Positions 28,170-36,870 of a stretch of 64,000 nucleotides of DNA are shown one piece after another (position 1 is the stretch's first letter; each line of letters begins with the position of its first letter). Position numbers and translations under genes: made by a program. The notes under the pieces are model-generated. The model was not told where the DNA came from. It was given only the letters and a program-made list of their open reading frames with translations, and made no database searches. The stretch is from positions 28,923 through 92,922 of the forward strand of contig NZ_QLKQ01000018.1 of the NCBI RefSeq assembly GCF_003349955.1, written 5' to 3'. This DNA comes from Azospirillum brasilense. GTDB lineage: Bacteria; Pseudomonadota; Alphaproteobacteria; Azospirillales; Azospirillaceae.

Positions 28170-28954
28170 GCGTTTCCATTCACCCGACGGCGGTCGTCGA
28201 TCCGGCCGCCAGGCTGGGCGAAGACGTTTCCATCGGTCCGTTTTGTGTGGTCGGGCCGGATGTCGAACTCGGCGACCGTGTGCGGCTGACCTCTCATGTG
28301 GTGGTCGAGGGCCGCACGCGCATCGGCGAGGATTCGGTCATCTACCCCTTCGCGTCCATCGGCCACCGTCCGCAGGACCTGAAGTTCAAGGGCGAGCCGT
28401 CCGAACTGATCATCGGGCGCAACAACCAGATCCGCGAGCATGTCACCATGAGCCCCGGTACCGAGGGCGGCGGCATGGTCACGCGGGTCGGCGACAACGG
28501 GCTGTTCATGGTCGGTGTCCATGTTGCCCACGATTGCGTCGTCGGCAACAACGCGGTTCTGGCGAACAACGCCACCCTGGCCGGCCATGTCCATCTGGGC
28601 GATTTCGTGACCATCGGCGGGTTGTCGGCGGTCCGCCAGTTTGTCCGCATCGGCTCGCACGCCATGATTGGCGGCATGTCCGGCGTGGAAAAGGACGTGA
28701 TTCCCTATGGCCTCGTCATGGGCGACCGCGCCCGTCTGGCCGGCCTGAACCTCGTCGGGCTGGAGCGTCGCGGCTTCCAGAAGGACGAGATCCATGCTCT
28801 GCGCGCCGCCTATCGCCTGCTGTTCGGCAACGAGGGCACCTTCGCTGAGCGCATGGAGGAGGTTGGGCGCGACATGGGGCAGCAGACTCTGGTCGCCGAC
28901 GTGCTGACCTTCGCGCGCGCCTCCCGGTCGCTCTGCCAGCCGCGCGAGGGCTGA
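28166..28954 (+). CDS. lpxA: UDP-N-acetylglucosamine O-acyltransferase LpxA
   Basis: A 262-aa left-handed beta-helix enzyme, first step of lipid A synthesis. Hexapeptide repeats fill the N-terminal two thirds. The catalytic histidine is the second one in [14 protein letters not shown], and the acyl-length region and C-terminal helices ([22 protein letters not shown]) are conserved. Starts in the fabZ stop codon. Upstream open frame from 27539 is not homologous. Confidence 0.97.
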   Translation: MSVSIHPTAVVDPAARLGEDVSIGPFCVVGPDVELGDRVRLTSHVVVEGRTRIGEDSVIYPFASIGHRPQDLKFKGEPSELIIGRNNQIREHVTMSPGTEGGGMVTRVGDNGLFMVGVHVAHDCVVGNNAVLANNATLAGHVHLGDFVTIGGLSAVRQFVRIGSHAMIGGMSGVEKDVIPYGLVMGDRARLAGLNLVGLERRGFQKDEIHALRAAYRLLFGNEGTFAERMEEVGRDMGQQTLVADVLTFARASRSLCQPREG

Positions 28955-29006
28955 GGAGCCGCCCGCACTCCGTTTTTTGTTCTGTTTTCCTGGGAGAGTC
29001 CCGGCC

Positions 29007-29849
29007 ATGTCGCAGCCTCTTCCCAAGCTCGGCATCCTGGCGGGCGGCGGCACTCTGCCGGCCCGCATCGCCGCCGCGGTGCGCGGCCAGGGGCGCGAGG
29101 TCTTCGTCGTCGCCTTCGACGGCCACACCGACCCCGCCACCGTTGTGGGCCTTCCCCATCTGTGGAGCCGCTTCGGCGCCGCCGGCAGCATCATCGACCG
29201 GTTGAAGAAGGAAAAGGTTGCGGAGCTGGTCTTCGCCGGACCGGTGCGCCGGCCCTCCTTCACCGAACTTCTTCCCGACTGGTACACCACCAAGTTCCTC
29301 GCCAAGGTCGGCACCCGCGCGCTCGGCGACGACGGGCTGCTGCGCTCCGTCGCGCGCGAACTCGAAGGCGAGGGGTTCCGCGTCGTTGGTTTGCATGAGC
29401 TCCTGGGCGGGATTCTGACCCCGGCGGGGCCGGTGGGCCGGCTGCGTCCGGACGCCGAAGCGGAGCGCGACATCGCCCGCGCCGTCGAGGTCGCCCGCGC
29501 GCTCGGCGCGCTCGACGTCGGGCAGGGCGCCGTGGTGCAGCAGGGGATCGTGCTCGCCGTCGAGGCCATCGAGGGCACCGACGCCATGCTGGCCCGCTGT
29601 GCCGGGCTGGCGCGACCGGGGTCGGGCGGCGTGCTGGTCAAGGTGAAGAAGCCGCAGCAGGACCGCCGCCTCGATCTTCCCACCATGGGGGTGACGACGG
29701 TGGAGAACGCCGCCCGCGCCGGTCTGCGCGGCATCGCGGTCGAGGCGGGCGGCAGCCTGCTGGTCGACCGCGCGGCGGTGGCCGAAGCCGCCGACCGACT
29801 GGGCCTCTTCGTGGTCGGCATCGCCGTTGCGCCGGAGGCCCGATCGTGA
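29007..29849 (+). CDS. lpxI: UDP-2,3-diacylglucosamine diphosphatase LpxI
   Basis: A 280-aa DUF1009-type LpxI, which removes UMP to give lipid X in lipid A synthesis, replacing the LpxH found in Gammaproteobacteria. Typical features are LGILAGGGTLPARIA at the N-terminus, the middle EGFRVVGLHELLGGIL, and VKVKKPQQDRRLDLPTMG in the catalytic C-terminal domain. ATG 29007 follows CTGGGAGAG. Stop overlaps lpxB by 4 bases (GTGA). Confidence 0.95.
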   Translation: MSQPLPKLGILAGGGTLPARIAAAVRGQGREVFVVAFDGHTDPATVVGLPHLWSRFGAAGSIIDRLKKEKVAELVFAGPVRRPSFTELLPDWYTTKFLAKVGTRALGDDGLLRSVARELEGEGFRVVGLHELLGGILTPAGPVGRLRPDAEAERDIARAVEVARALGALDVGQGAVVQQGIVLAVEAIEGTDAMLARCAGLARPGSGGVLVKVKKPQQDRRLDLPTMGVTTVENAARAGLRGIAVEAGGSLLVDRAAVAEAADRLGLFVVGIAVAPEARS

Positions 29850-31066
29850 GCGATCCGTTGATTTTCCTGATCGCCGGGGAACCCTCCGGCGACGCGCTGG
29901 GCGCGCGGCTGATGGCCGCCTGCAAGCGGCTGACCGGCGGGCGGGTGCGCTTCGCCGGAATCGGTGGCGAGAAGATGGTCGCGGAGGGGCTGGAGAGCCT
30001 TTTCCCAATGGGCGAGCTGACTCTGTTCGGCGTGTTCGAACTGCTGCCCCATCTGCCCAACCTGCTGCGCCGCATCGACCAGACGGTGTCGGACATCCTG
30101 CGGCTGCGGCCCGACGCGGTGGTGGGCATCGATTCGCCGGGCTTCACGGTGCGGGTGTCCAAGCGGGTCAAGGCGCAGGCGCCGGACATCCCGCTGATCC
30201 ATTATGTGGCGCCGACCGTCTGGGCGTGGAAGCCGAAGCGCGCCGCCAAATACGCTGCGATCTACGATCATCTGCTGGCCATCCTGCCTTTCGAACCGCC
30301 CTATTTCGAGAAGGAAGGGCTTCCCTGCACTTTCGTCGGCCATTCGGTGGTGGAGAGCGGCGCCGGGCATGGCGACGCGCAGCGCTTCCGGGAGGCCCAT
30401 GGGCTGGCGCCGGAGGCGCGGGTCGTCGCCGTCCTGCCGGGAAGCCGGAAGGGCGAGGTGTCGCGCCTGCTTCCCGACTTCCGCGCCACTTTGGAACGCT
30501 TGCTGCCGAGCCATCCGGGGCTGGTCGCCGTGGTGCCGACCGTGGCGACGGTGCGCGACCGCGTGGCGGCGGAGGTGGCGGGCTGGCCGTTGCGCGCCAT
30601 CCTCGTCGAGGGCGACGCTCCGAAGTACGACGCCTTCGCGGCGGCGGAGGCCGCGCTGGCGGCGTCCGGCACGGTGGCGCTGGAATTGGCGCTGGCCCGC
30701 CTGCCGACGGTCATCGCCTACCGCCTCAACCCGGTGACGGTGGCCTTGTACCGGCGGCTGATCCGGGTCAAATACGTCAATCTGGTCAATCTGATGCTCG
30801 ACCGCATGCTGGTGCCGGAACTGCTTCAGGAGGATTGCCGGCCTGACCGGCTGGCGTCCGAACTGGGCCGCCTGCTCGACGATCCCGCCGCCCGCGCGGC
30901 GCAGATCGATGGGGTGGTCGAGGTGGCGCGCTGGCTGGGGCAGGGCGGAACGCCGCCCAGCGAACGCGCCGCCCAGGTCGTGCTGGAAGTTGCCGCCGGC
31001 CGGCTGGATAAGACGAGGCCGGATAAGACGAGAGCGCAAGAACCCGCTTGGGAGACGAGACCATGA
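29846..31066 (+). CDS. lpxB: Lipid-A-disaccharide synthase
   Basis: A 406-aa GT19 glycosyltransferase that joins lipid X to UDP-diacylglucosamine. The N-terminal FLIAGEPSGDALGARLM is diagnostic; VVGIDSPGF and the C-terminal nucleotide domain with VAVLPGSRKGEV and SGTVALELAL are present. GTG start overlaps lpxI. Near the C-terminus a 12-base direct repeat GGATAAGACGAG (31006-31017 and 31021-31032) encodes two copies of DKTR, an apparent in-frame slippage product. The stop overlaps the next gene's ATG. Confidence 0.96.
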   Translation: MSDPLIFLIAGEPSGDALGARLMAACKRLTGGRVRFAGIGGEKMVAEGLESLFPMGELTLFGVFELLPHLPNLLRRIDQTVSDILRLRPDAVVGIDSPGFTVRVSKRVKAQAPDIPLIHYVAPTVWAWKPKRAAKYAAIYDHLLAILPFEPPYFEKEGLPCTFVGHSVVESGAGHGDAQRFREAHGLAPEARVVAVLPGSRKGEVSRLLPDFRATLERLLPSHPGLVAVVPTVATVRDRVAAEVAGWPLRAILVEGDAPKYDAFAAAEAALAASGTVALELALARLPTVIAYRLNPVTVALYRRLIRVKYVNLVNLMLDRMLVPELLQEDCRPDRLASELGRLLDDPAARAAQIDGVVEVARWLGQGGTPPSERAAQVVLEVAAGRLDKTRPDKTRAQEPAWETRP

Positions 31067-31458
31067 GCCAATTCCGCCTGCTGCACACGATGCTCCGGGT
31101 CTATGATCTGGAGAAGTCGCTGGACTTCTACACCCGCCTGCTCGGCATGAAGCTGCTGCGCCGCAACGATTACGAGGGCGGGCGCTTCACGCTGGCCTTC
31201 GTCGGCTACGGCGACGAGAAGGACACCGCCGTCCTGGAGCTGACCCACAACTGGGACCAGGCCGAGCCTTACGCCATCGGCACCGCCTACGGCCACATCG
31301 CCCTGGGCGTTCCCGACATCTATGCCACCTGCGAGCAGCTCGCCAAGGAAGGCGTCAAAATTCCGCGTCCGCCCGGCCCGATGAAGCACGGCACCACCGT
31401 GATCGCCTTCATCGAGGACCCGGACGGCTACAAGGTCGAGCTGATCGAGACGAAGTAA
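31063..31458 (+). CDS. gloA: Lactoylglutathione lyase (glyoxalase I)
   Basis: A 131-aa vicinal-oxygen-chelate enzyme that converts the methylglyoxal-glutathione adduct to S-lactoylglutathione. Metal ligands expected of the nickel-type class are His8 (LLHTMLRV), the Glu in AVLELTHNW, the His in YGHIALGV and the Glu in YKVELIET. Length is that of bacterial GloA. It begins in the lpxB stop codon (ATGA) and so may be expressed with the lipid A genes; it converges with the acetyltransferase gene. Confidence 0.94.
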   Translation: MSQFRLLHTMLRVYDLEKSLDFYTRLLGMKLLRRNDYEGGRFTLAFVGYGDEKDTAVLELTHNWDQAEPYAIGTAYGHIALGVPDIYATCEQLAKEGVKIPRPPGPMKHGTTVIAFIEDPDGYKVELIETK

Positions 31459-31464
31459 GCGGCC

Positions 31465-31998
31465 TCACAGTGTCTTGTAGAAGAGGACGGTGTCGCCGAA
31501 GGCGCCGTCCGCTTCCACCGTGTAGCCGGGGATCAACCCGGCGCGGCGCCAGCCCGTCGCCTCATAGAAGGGCTCGCCGCTGTCGCCCTTCAGTGTGTCG
31601 AGCACCAGCAGCGACCGCCCCAACGCGCGGGCCGTGTCCTCCACCGCCGCCATCAGACGCCGGGCAACTCCGGTCCGGCGATGGCGGGTGAAGACGAGCA
31701 ACTTCTGCACCTCGGCGCGGTGCGCGCCGTTGGGCTTGGTGCACAGCGTCAACTGCACGCTTCCCAGCAAGTCTCCGTCCGGCCCGCGGGCTATCAGCAG
31801 CCGGTGAGCGCCACCGGAGAGCTGGGCGGCTACGCCATCCCAGAAGGCCCGCTTCCAGTGAGGGGCTAACGGGGCGTGATAGCCGACCGAGGCGCCGCTG
31901 TTCACCGCATCCTCCAGAAGAGCTTCCAGTTCCGCGCGCAGGCGGCCGTCATCGAGAATGGAGATGTCGGTGATGGACAAGGTCATAGTCATGGTCAT
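31465..31998 (-). CDS. GNAT family N-acetyltransferase
   Basis: A 177-aa acetyltransferase with acetyl-CoA-binding motif A in VQKLLVFTRHRRTGVARRLMAAVE and the C-terminal GEPFYEATGWRRAG. Substrate unknown. The start region reads MTMTMTL; I used the first ATG at 31998, though internal ATGs 6 or 12 bases later are possible. It diverges from the LysR-type gene, which could regulate it. Confidence 0.85.
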   Translation of the reverse strand: MTMTMTLSITDISILDDGRLRAELEALLEDAVNSGASVGYHAPLAPHWKRAFWDGVAAQLSGGAHRLLIARGPDGDLLGSVQLTLCTKPNGAHRAEVQKLLVFTRHRRTGVARRLMAAVEDTARALGRSLLVLDTLKGDSGEPFYEATGWRRAGLIPGYTVEADGAFGDTVLFYKTL

Positions 31999-32081
31999 GG
32001 GAAGCGCCGGGATGGTTCGGTGTCTGCGCCCAAGCCTGCCCGCCGCTCCCCCGGTCCACAATTGACTTCGCAGGGCATGGG

Positions 32082-32098
32082 TGTGAGAAATCCTCACA
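32082..32098. promoter_or_regulatory. Candidate LysR operator
   Basis: A perfect inverted repeat TGTGAG-N5-CTCACA in the 122-bp gap between the divergent acetyltransferase and LysR genes, ending 22 bases before the LysR start. It fits the T-N11-A style sites bound by LysR regulators and is just downstream of a TTGACT hexamer at 32062-32067. Autoregulation is inferred. Confidence 0.55.
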
Positions 32099-32120
32099 AC
32101 GAAACCCAACAGCGCCGCCG

Positions 32121-33041
32121 ATGCCGCGTCTTCCCTTCACCGCCCTGGCCGCATTCGAAGCGGCGTCCCGGCATGGCAGCATGACCCGCGCCGCCGACGA
32201 GCTTGGCCTGACCCATGGGGCGGTCAGCCGTCAGGTGGGCGATCTGGAGAAGCGGCTGAAGGTCCGCCTGTTCGACCGCACCCCGCAGGGGCTTCACCTG
32301 ACGGACGCCGGACGGGATCTCGCGCAGGCCTGCACCGCCGGGCTGGGGCGGGTTCAGGAAAGCTGGGACCGCATCGCCGGACAAGGACCGGAACGGCTGC
32401 GCGTCGCCGCGCCACGCACCTGGGCGGCGCTGTGGCTGGTGCCGCGGCTGGGGCGCTTCCTGGACGGCCGGCCCGACCTGCGGCTGGACATCGAGGGGGG
32501 CAACACCGAGCGCGCGTCAGAGGCCGAGGCGGGCTGGGCGGTCATCCGCTATGTGCGCGGCGGTGATCCCGGCCCGGAGGGAGCGCTTTTGTCGGAAGAG
32601 CCGCTGTTTCCGGTCTGCGCGCCGTCGCTGGCCGAACGGCTGTCCGGCCCGCCCGACCTGTCCCGCCAGACGCTGCTGCATTATCAGGCGTCACCGGACT
32701 GGAGTCTGTGGCGCGCCGGCAGTGGGGTCAGTCTGGATGGAGCGGGCAGCCTGAGCTTCTCGGAGTCGGTCATGGTGATCCAGGCGGCCATGGCCGGGCA
32801 GGGGATCGCGCTGGGGCGCCCGTCGCTGGTGCTGGAGGCGCTGGAAGCGGGAAGGCTCGTCTGCCCCTTCGGGCCGGCGGTGCCCTGCGGCGACCGCTAC
32901 GTGCTGACCGCACCGGCCGAAGGGCGCGGACGCGGCGTGCTCCGCGCCTTCCGGGCTTGGTTGCTGGCGGAGGCCGCCGCGGATCGGCCGCGGCTGGAGC
33001 GGCTCGGCCTGCCGCTTCCGCAGAGCCGCGCTGGCGCCTGA
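32121..33041 (+). CDS. LysR family transcriptional regulator, GcvA-like
   Basis: A 306-aa LysR regulator. The N-terminal winged helix-turn-helix reads FTALAAFEAASRHGSMTRAADELGLTHGAVSRQVGDLEKRL, the variant typical of the GcvA/AmpR subgroup, and the rest is an effector-binding periplasmic-fold domain. Effector unknown. Divergent partner is the GNAT gene; a glutathione S-transferase follows on the same strand after 56 bases. Confidence 0.92.
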   Translation: MPRLPFTALAAFEAASRHGSMTRAADELGLTHGAVSRQVGDLEKRLKVRLFDRTPQGLHLTDAGRDLAQACTAGLGRVQESWDRIAGQGPERLRVAAPRTWAALWLVPRLGRFLDGRPDLRLDIEGGNTERASEAEAGWAVIRYVRGGDPGPEGALLSEEPLFPVCAPSLAERLSGPPDLSRQTLLHYQASPDWSLWRAGSGVSLDGAGSLSFSESVMVIQAAMAGQGIALGRPSLVLEALEAGRLVCPFGPAVPCGDRYVLTAPAEGRGRGVLRAFRAWLLAEAAADRPRLERLGLPLPQSRAGA

Positions 33042-33097
33042 TTCCGTTTCGTGTTTATATCCGCCATCGGATGGATTTGGAGCGGAGACACGCCCCC

Positions 33098-33706
33098 ATG
33101 CTGCGCCTGTACGACAACCTGTCTTCCGGAAACGGCTACAAGTGCCGGCTTCTGCTGCACAAGCTCGGCATCCCCTACGAGCGGATCGAGCTGGACATCG
33201 ACCGGGCGGAAACCCGCACCCCGGAGTTCCTGGCCCGCAATCCGAACGGGCGCATCCCGACGCTGCAATTGGAGGACGGCAGCCATCTGCCGGAATCCAA
33301 CGCGATCCTTTGGTATCTGGCGGAAGGCACGCCCTATCTGCCGGACGACCGCGAAGGCCGCGCGCGGGTTCTGCAATGGATGTTCTTCGAGCAGTACAGC
33401 CACGAACCGAACGTCGCGACGGTGCGCTTCTGGATCACCCACCATGTGGAGATGACGGAGGAGCGCAAGCTGGGGCTGGTGACCAAGCGCCGGCTCGGCT
33501 ACGACGCGCTGGGCGTCATGGAAAGGCATCTGGCGGAGCGCCGCTTCTTCGTGGGCGACCGCTTCAGCATCGCCGACATCGCGCTCTACGCCTATACGCA
33601 TGTGGCGGAGGAGGGTGGGTTCGACCTGTCCGGCTATCCGGCGCTGCGCGCATGGATGGAGCGTGTGGCGGCGGAAGGGCCGCACATCCCGATCACCCAG
33701 GGCTAA
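33098..33706 (+). CDS. Glutathione S-transferase family protein
   Basis: A 202-aa cytosolic GST. The thioredoxin-fold N-terminus reads LRLYDNLSSGNGYKCRLLLHKLGIPYE with a Ser-rich catalytic segment, NPNGRIPTLQLEDG (cis-Pro) and LPESNAILWYLAEG (glutathione gamma-glutamyl site, Glu-Ser). The all-helical C-terminus contains FVGDRFSIADIALYAYTHVA. Substrate unknown. A much longer open frame upstream belongs to another frame of the LysR gene and is ignored. Confidence 0.92.
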   Translation: MLRLYDNLSSGNGYKCRLLLHKLGIPYERIELDIDRAETRTPEFLARNPNGRIPTLQLEDGSHLPESNAILWYLAEGTPYLPDDREGRARVLQWMFFEQYSHEPNVATVRFWITHHVEMTEERKLGLVTKRRLGYDALGVMERHLAERRFFVGDRFSIADIALYAYTHVAEEGGFDLSGYPALRAWMERVAAEGPHIPITQG

Positions 33707-33710
33707 ACGG

Positions 33711-33909
33711 TCAGATCAGCACCACCGCGGCGATCATCGCCACAATCACCGCATAGAAGACGATGCGGCGAAGCCGCCGCGAGAGCGGCGGCTTGTTGTC
33801 GTTCGCGGCCGGCTGGCCCTGACGGACCCGCCGTGCCGGAACGATGAACGCAGCCGGGCTGCGGGCGGCTCCGTCGGAGCCGCCCGTCCCGATGTGTGCT
33901 GTCGGCCGG

Positions 33910-33917
<8 letters not shown>
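33711..33917 (-). CDS. Possible small single-helix membrane protein
   Basis: The C-terminal 40 or so residues look real: a basic segment with [16 protein letters not shown] followed by one membrane helix ([16 protein letters not shown]). Short ANDNK-type membrane peptides are frequent in alphaproteobacteria. The start is unclear; GTG 33917 overlaps the gltA stop by 8 bases, but the first half then translates a GC-rich hairpin (33863-33885, GGGCGGCTCC / GGAGCCGCCC) and may be non-coding. No function is proposed. Confidence 0.4.
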
Positions 33918-35223
<1,306 letters not shown>

Positions 35224-35278
35224 CTCGGCACGTCCTTATCTTTAGGGTTGGGGCTTAACGCCCTTTTCGAATGCGCGC

Positions 35279-35307
35279 AGCATAGTTCTATGCCGGGCGG
35301 ATATCAA
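35279..35307 (-). promoter_or_regulatory. Candidate gltA promoter with palindrome over the -10
   Basis: On the minus strand: TTGATA, 17 bases, TATGCT, ending 55 bases before the gltA start. The -10 is part of the inverted repeat GCATAG-TT-CTATGC (35280-35293), a possible operator. Chosen by eye. Confidence 0.5.
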
Positions 35308-35317
35308 CGCACGGAAG

Positions 35318-36730
35318 TTATCCCCGTGCTGCAGTTGCGGCATCCTTCATCCGGGCCAGCGTTTCCGCTCGGCCGAGGATCTCGGCCACCTCGAAGATGG
35401 GCGGCGACACGGTGGAACCGGTGAGCGCGGCGCGCAGCGGCTGGGCGATCTTGCCCAGCTTCTCGCCCCGTTCCTCGGCGAAGGCGCGCACCAGCCCTTC
35501 CAGGGCGGCGGCGGTGAAGTCCGCCTCGGCCTCGAAGCGGCCGGCGAGGTCGGTCAGGACACCGCGGCCCTTCTCGTCCAACAGCGCGGCGGCCTTCTCG
35601 TCCATCGCCAGCGGACGGGCGGCGAGGTAGAAGCGGGCGCTCTGGGCGAGATCGACCACGGTGCGGGCGCGCTGCTTCAGCCCGTTCATGGCGCGGGTCA
35701 GCAGGTCGCGTTCCGACTCGGTCAGCGCGCGGCCAAGCTCGGCCTCCAGCCGCGGGGCGGCCAGACCCACGAGGCGGGCGTCGTCGGCCTGCCGCATGTA
35801 GTGGGCGTTCAGGTTCTCCAGCTTGGCGAAATCGAAGCGCGAGGGGGAGCGCCCGATGCCCTCCAGGTTGAACCACTCCACGGCCTGTTCGGTGGAGATG
35901 ATCTCGTCGTCGCCGTGTCCCCAGCCGAGCCGCAGCAGGTAGTTCCGGATCGCCTCCGGCAGGTAGCCCATGTCGCGGTAGGCGTCGACGCCGAGCGCGC
36001 CGTGGCGCTTCGACAGCTTGGCGCCGTCCGGACCGTGGATCAGCGGGATGTGGCCGAACTCCGGCAGGTCCCAGCCCATGGCGTTGAAGATCTGAATCTG
36101 GCGGAAGGTGTTGGTCAGATGGTCGTCGCCGCGGATGACGTGGGTCACGCCCATGTCATGGTCGTCCACCACCACCGCCAGCAGATAGGTCGGGGTGCCA
36201 TCGGCGCGCAGCAGGATCAGGTCGTCGAGCTGGGCGTTCTGCACCGTCACCTCGCCCTGGACGCGGTCCTTCAGGACCGTCTCGCCCTGCTGCGGCGCCT
36301 TCAGGCGGATCACCGGCTTCACGCCGGCCGGCGCCTCGGACGGGTCGCGGTCGCGCCAGCGCCCGTCGTAGCGCACCGGCTGACCGGCGGCCTTCTGGGC
36401 GGCGCGCATCTCCTCCAGCTCCTCGGGGCTCGCGTAGCAGTAATAGGCGCGGCCGGCGGCCAGCATCTGCTGCGCCACCTCGGCGTGGCGGTCCTTGCGG
36501 GCGAACTGGCTGACCGCCTCGCCGTCCCAGTCCAAGCCGAGCCAGGACAGGCCGTCGAGAATGGCGTCCACCGCGGCGTCCGTCGAGCGCTGGCGGTCGG
36601 TATCCTCGATGCGCAGCAGGTACGTGCCGCCGTTGCGGCGGGCGTACAGCCAGTTGAACAATGCGGTGCGGGCACCGCCGATGTGGAGAAAGCCGGTGGG
36701 CGACGGGGCGAAACGGGTGACGACGGTCAT
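35318..36730 (-). CDS. gltX: Glutamate--tRNA ligase
   Basis: A 470-aa class I synthetase. The HIGH motif is in [19 protein letters not shown] and the KMSKS equivalent in [12 protein letters not shown]; the C-terminal helical anticodon-binding domain is complete. Many alphaproteobacteria carry two GltX paralogues with discriminating and non-discriminating specificities; which this one is cannot be told here. Divergent from comEC. Confidence 0.96.
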   Translation of the reverse strand: MTVVTRFAPSPTGFLHIGGARTALFNWLYARRNGGTYLLRIEDTDRQRSTDAAVDAILDGLSWLGLDWDGEAVSQFARKDRHAEVAQQMLAAGRAYYCYASPEELEEMRAAQKAAGQPVRYDGRWRDRDPSEAPAGVKPVIRLKAPQQGETVLKDRVQGEVTVQNAQLDDLILLRADGTPTYLLAVVVDDHDMGVTHVIRGDDHLTNTFRQIQIFNAMGWDLPEFGHIPLIHGPDGAKLSKRHGALGVDAYRDMGYLPEAIRNYLLRLGWGHGDDEIISTEQAVEWFNLEGIGRSPSRFDFAKLENLNAHYMRQADDARLVGLAAPRLEAELGRALTESERDLLTRAMNGLKQRARTVVDLAQSARFYLAARPLAMDEKAAALLDEKGRGVLTDLAGRFEAEADFTAAALEGLVRAFAEERGEKLGKIAQPLRAALTGSTVSPPIFEVAEILGRAETLARMKDAATAARG

Positions 36731-36870
36731 GGGTGGCTCAATTCCAGGTTCGGCGCTGCTACAGTGCTGCGGCGGCCGCGTTGTGGCTGCTGCGGTGCGA
36801 CTGCGGTGGTGCGGTGGTGTAACACATTAACGGCGCCGGAGGCATTTGCCTTGCGCGCATAGGCGACAGT

